Shown: positions 9,773 to 11,772 of the stretch, piece by piece
Layout: each line of letters starts with the position of its first letter
Numbering within the stretch: the stretch's first letter is position 1
Assembly (NCBI GenBank): GCA_009694925.1
Contig: SIBX01000020.1
Location: 1-11,772, forward strand
Reading direction: 5' to 3'
Length of the DNA stretch: 11,772 nucleotides
Source of the DNA: Minisyncoccota bacterium
Lineage (GTDB): Bacteria; Patescibacteriota; Minisyncoccia; UBA6257; 1-14-0-10-40-38
Notes under the pieces: generated by a model
Database searches by the model: none
What the model was told of the DNA's origin: nothing
The model's input: the letters and a program-made list of their open reading frames with translations, nothing else
Made by a program: the position numbers and the translations under genes

Positions 9773-11772
9773 ATGCCTCAAACAAAAAACAGGGAAGCTA
9801 TTTCCGCAAACAGAATGACAGACAATAAAATTAATGCATCATTTTCAGAGAATGCCTTGAAGATGATGAAAAAAAGATATCTTTTCACAAAACCCAACGG
9901 ACTACAAGAAACTCCCGCGGAAATGTTCCACAGAATTGCAAAAGCATTAGCCAGTGTTGATAAAAAATATGGGAAAAGCGAAGAATTTGTAAACAAAATA
10001 GAGGCAGATTTTTTTGAAGTAATGGCAACCAAGGAATATACCCCAGCCGGAAGAACTCTGACCAACGCCGGCACGGGAACAGCTCTCATTGCTAATTGCA
10101 TTGTGCTCCCAGTAATGGACAGTATGGAAAGTATTTTTCAAACGCTAAAAGACGCTTCTCTTCTCCAGCAAGCTGGCTCAGGATTGGGTTTTGATTTTTC
10201 ACATTTAAGACCCGCATTATTCTCCACAAAGAAATCTAGAGGTGTTTCTTCTGGTCCTGTTTCTTTTTTAAAAGTTTACAATGAAGCCTTTAGTATAATA
10301 AAACAACAAGGACGTCATGGAGCAAATATGGCAATGATGGAAGTAACACATCCAGATATTTTAGACTTTATAAGATGCAAAGAGGTTGAAGGATCGGTTA
10401 GAAATTTTAACATCTCAATAAAGGTAACCGACGATTTTATGAAGGCGGTCACCGAAAAACCAAATGAGGATTGGCAATGCTCTTGGAATGGTCAAAAAAT
10501 GAAGCCAAGAAGAGTGATTCGAACAAAAGATGGTAATGTTGTGGCCGTTGAAGAGGTAAGCATCTCTGCAAAAAAATTATTTGATGAATTAGTTCATAGC
10601 GCCTGGTCCAACGGCGAGCCTGGGATAGTTTTTATAGACGAAGTAAATCGCACCAATCCGCTCCCAGGACTAGGGAGTATAGACTGCTCAAATCCATGCG
10701 GAGAACAATTTCTTCACCACTATGATAACTGCAATCTAGGATCAATAAACCTCGCTGTGTTTGTTAAAGAAAAAACAGACAAGAAAGGAAATATTATTCC
10801 TTATGTGGACTTTGAAAGATTAAAATTTGTAACCAAGACGTCTGTCAGGCTCATGGATAACGTCATAGATCTTTTTGATTTTCCAGTTAAACAAGTGACA
10901 GAGCTGGCCAATAAAAATAGAAGAATAGGTTTGGGAATAATGGGTTTTGCCGACCTGCTCTATCAAATGAATATTCCCTACAATTCTAAAAATGGAAGGG
11001 AGATGGCAGAAAGAGTTATGAAGACAATACAAGATGCATCACATAAGGCATCAATGGATATCGCCAAAGAAAAAGGGGAATTCGAAAATACTCCTCTTTC
11101 CATATATGGAAAGAAAAAGATTAAAATGAGAAATGCGGCCCTCACCACGGTTGCTCCTACTGGATCAATTTCAATGATGTATGATTGCTCTTCTGGAATT
11201 GAACCAAACTTCGCCCTTGCATATATCAAGCAAGACAAAGATGGCCACAAATATCATTATTTCAACAGATATTTTGACATTCAGCTTAAAAAACAAAAAT
11301 TCTCTTCAGAAAAGATTCAAGAAATCAGAGAAACCGTAATTAATACCGGCAGCGTTCAATCATTAAAAGACCTTCCAGAAGAATTTCTTAAAACATTTAT
11401 CGTCTCAATGGACATAAGCGCAACTGATCATATGGAAATGCAGGCAGCTTTTCAAAGAAATGTAGACAATTCAATCTCTAAAACCATTAATTTTCCAAAT
11501 AGCGCCACCGAAGAAGATGTTTTTAACGGATATGTCACGGCTTGGAGGTTAAAATGTAAAAGCGCCACAGTTTATAGAGATGGAAGTAGGAATGTTCAGA
11601 TTTTAAATATCGGTGATGAAAAAAGTATCAAGTCAACAGCAGAATTGCCTGATGAAATGAAACAAAAATCTCAAGAAGCTCCGTTGAATTTAAATTTGAA
11701 AATGGACGAACACCGCCTTTCGCCAAAAACCAGGCCATCGATGATGCACGGAAAAACATACAAAATAAAAAC
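9773..11772 (+). CDS. nrdJ: Class II (adenosylcobalamin-dependent) ribonucleotide reductase, 3' truncated by window
   Basis: An open frame of 666 codons runs off the window end. It is an adenosylcobalamin-dependent ribonucleotide reductase, which makes deoxyribonucleotides without oxygen or a separate radical subunit. Motifs: TPAGRTLTNAGT at 90-101, NC at 108-109 (Cys109 likely one of the redox pair), QQAGSGLGFDFSHLRP near 132-147, NPCGEQ at 307-312 with the radical Cys309 and active-site Asn307/Glu311, and APTGSIS at 461-467. Near the end is KCKSATVYRDGSR, and the last residues RPSMMHGKTYKIK lead into the usual C-terminal part, which is missing. No ATP-cone precedes the catalytic domain. The ATG at 9773 places the conserved NALKMMKKRYL segment about 25 residues in; the frame stays open upstream, so an earlier start is possible. 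Confidence 0.9.
   Translation, partial: MPQTKNREAISANRMTDNKINASFSENALKMMKKRYLFTKPNGLQETPAEMFHRIAKALASVDKKYGKSEEFVNKIEADFFEVMATKEYTPAGRTLTNAGTGTALIANCIVLPVMDSMESIFQTLKDASLLQQAGSGLGFDFSHLRPALFSTKKSRGVSSGPVSFLKVYNEAFSIIKQQGRHGANMAMMEVTHPDILDFIRCKEVEGSVRNFNISIKVTDDFMKAVTEKPNEDWQCSWNGQKMKPRRVIRTKDGNVVAVEEVSISAKKLFDELVHSAWSNGEPGIVFIDEVNRTNPLPGLGSIDCSNPCGEQFLHHYDNCNLGSINLAVFVKEKTDKKGNIIPYVDFERLKFVTKTSVRLMDNVIDLFDFPVKQVTELANKNRRIGLGIMGFADLLYQMNIPYNSKNGREMAERVMKTIQDASHKASMDIAKEKGEFENTPLSIYGKKKIKMRNAALTTVAPTGSISMMYDCSSGIEPNFALAYIKQDKDGHKYHYFNRYFDIQLKKQKFSSEKIQEIRETVINTGSVQSLKDLPEEFLKTFIVSMDISATDHMEMQAAFQRNVDNSISKTINFPNSATEEDVFNGYVTAWRLKCKSATVYRDGSRNVQILNIGDEKSIKSTAELPDEMKQKSQEAPLNLNLKMDEHRLSPKTRPSMMHGKTYKIK

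Noticed and set aside
9778..11250. Several minus-strand open frames opposite nrdJ
   Set aside because: They are shadows of the conserved reductase frame, which runs open to the window end.

Overview
The window is AT-rich, tightly packed DNA that looks like a Candidate Phyla Radiation bacterium (Parcubacteria/Patescibacteria type). The reasons are low GC, short intergenic gaps, lysine/asparagine/isoleucine-rich proteins, genes without clear Shine-Dalgarno sites, at least one apparently leaderless promoter, and a typical minimal-genome gene mix. All complete genes end in TAA or TAG and no in-frame TGA was seen. This lineage call is inference; no marker gene here proves it.

Layout. Positions 1-402 hold no gene. 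They hold five near-identical 16-bp sites (TGTTTCACGTATTACA, the first cut by the window edge) whose left half equals the left half of the bacterial parS consensus, then looser TGTTTYAC octamers and a perfect 32-bp palindrome just before yraN (403-780, +). A 42-bp perfect palindrome (789-830) lies between yraN and a convergent minus-strand pair: glgA (3870-2323) followed by a GH57 glycosidase (2319-832), an alpha-glucan (glycogen-like) module driven by a strong, probably leaderless promoter. Positions 4014-4518 are a broken-up tRNA-Lys locus: a disrupted copy, an intact tRNA-Lys(CUU), a small GIY-YIG nuclease gene, and a second disrupted copy ending in CCA one base before recG (4520-6640, +). 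A minus-strand hypothetical gene (6647-7279) and tRNA-His(GUG) follow, then a truncated tRNA-His copy, a probable structured ncRNA (7602-7763, -) with its own promoter and terminator, and tRNA-Phe(GAA) preceded by two tandem truncated 5' copies. On the plus strand come a membrane-anchored L,D-transpeptidase / D,D-carboxypeptidase fusion (8170-9612) and the start of a class II (B12-dependent) ribonucleotide reductase, nrdJ (9773 to the window end).

Most interesting signal. All three tRNA genes in the window (Lys, His, Phe) are accompanied upstream by a truncated copy of their own 5' part that stops abruptly at an inverted repeat. In Lys and Phe the interrupting element is the same 16-bp palindrome (TCCGTCAGCTGACGGA), and it starts at the same tRNA position, replacing the 8 nt that precede anticodon-loop base 32 in Lys. 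Related palindromes occur in a tRNA-Lys T-loop and inside the yraN/GH57 terminator, with symmetric base changes that keep the hairpin stem. This suggests a palindromic element family associated with tRNA genes, with a GIY-YIG nuclease gene embedded in one locus.
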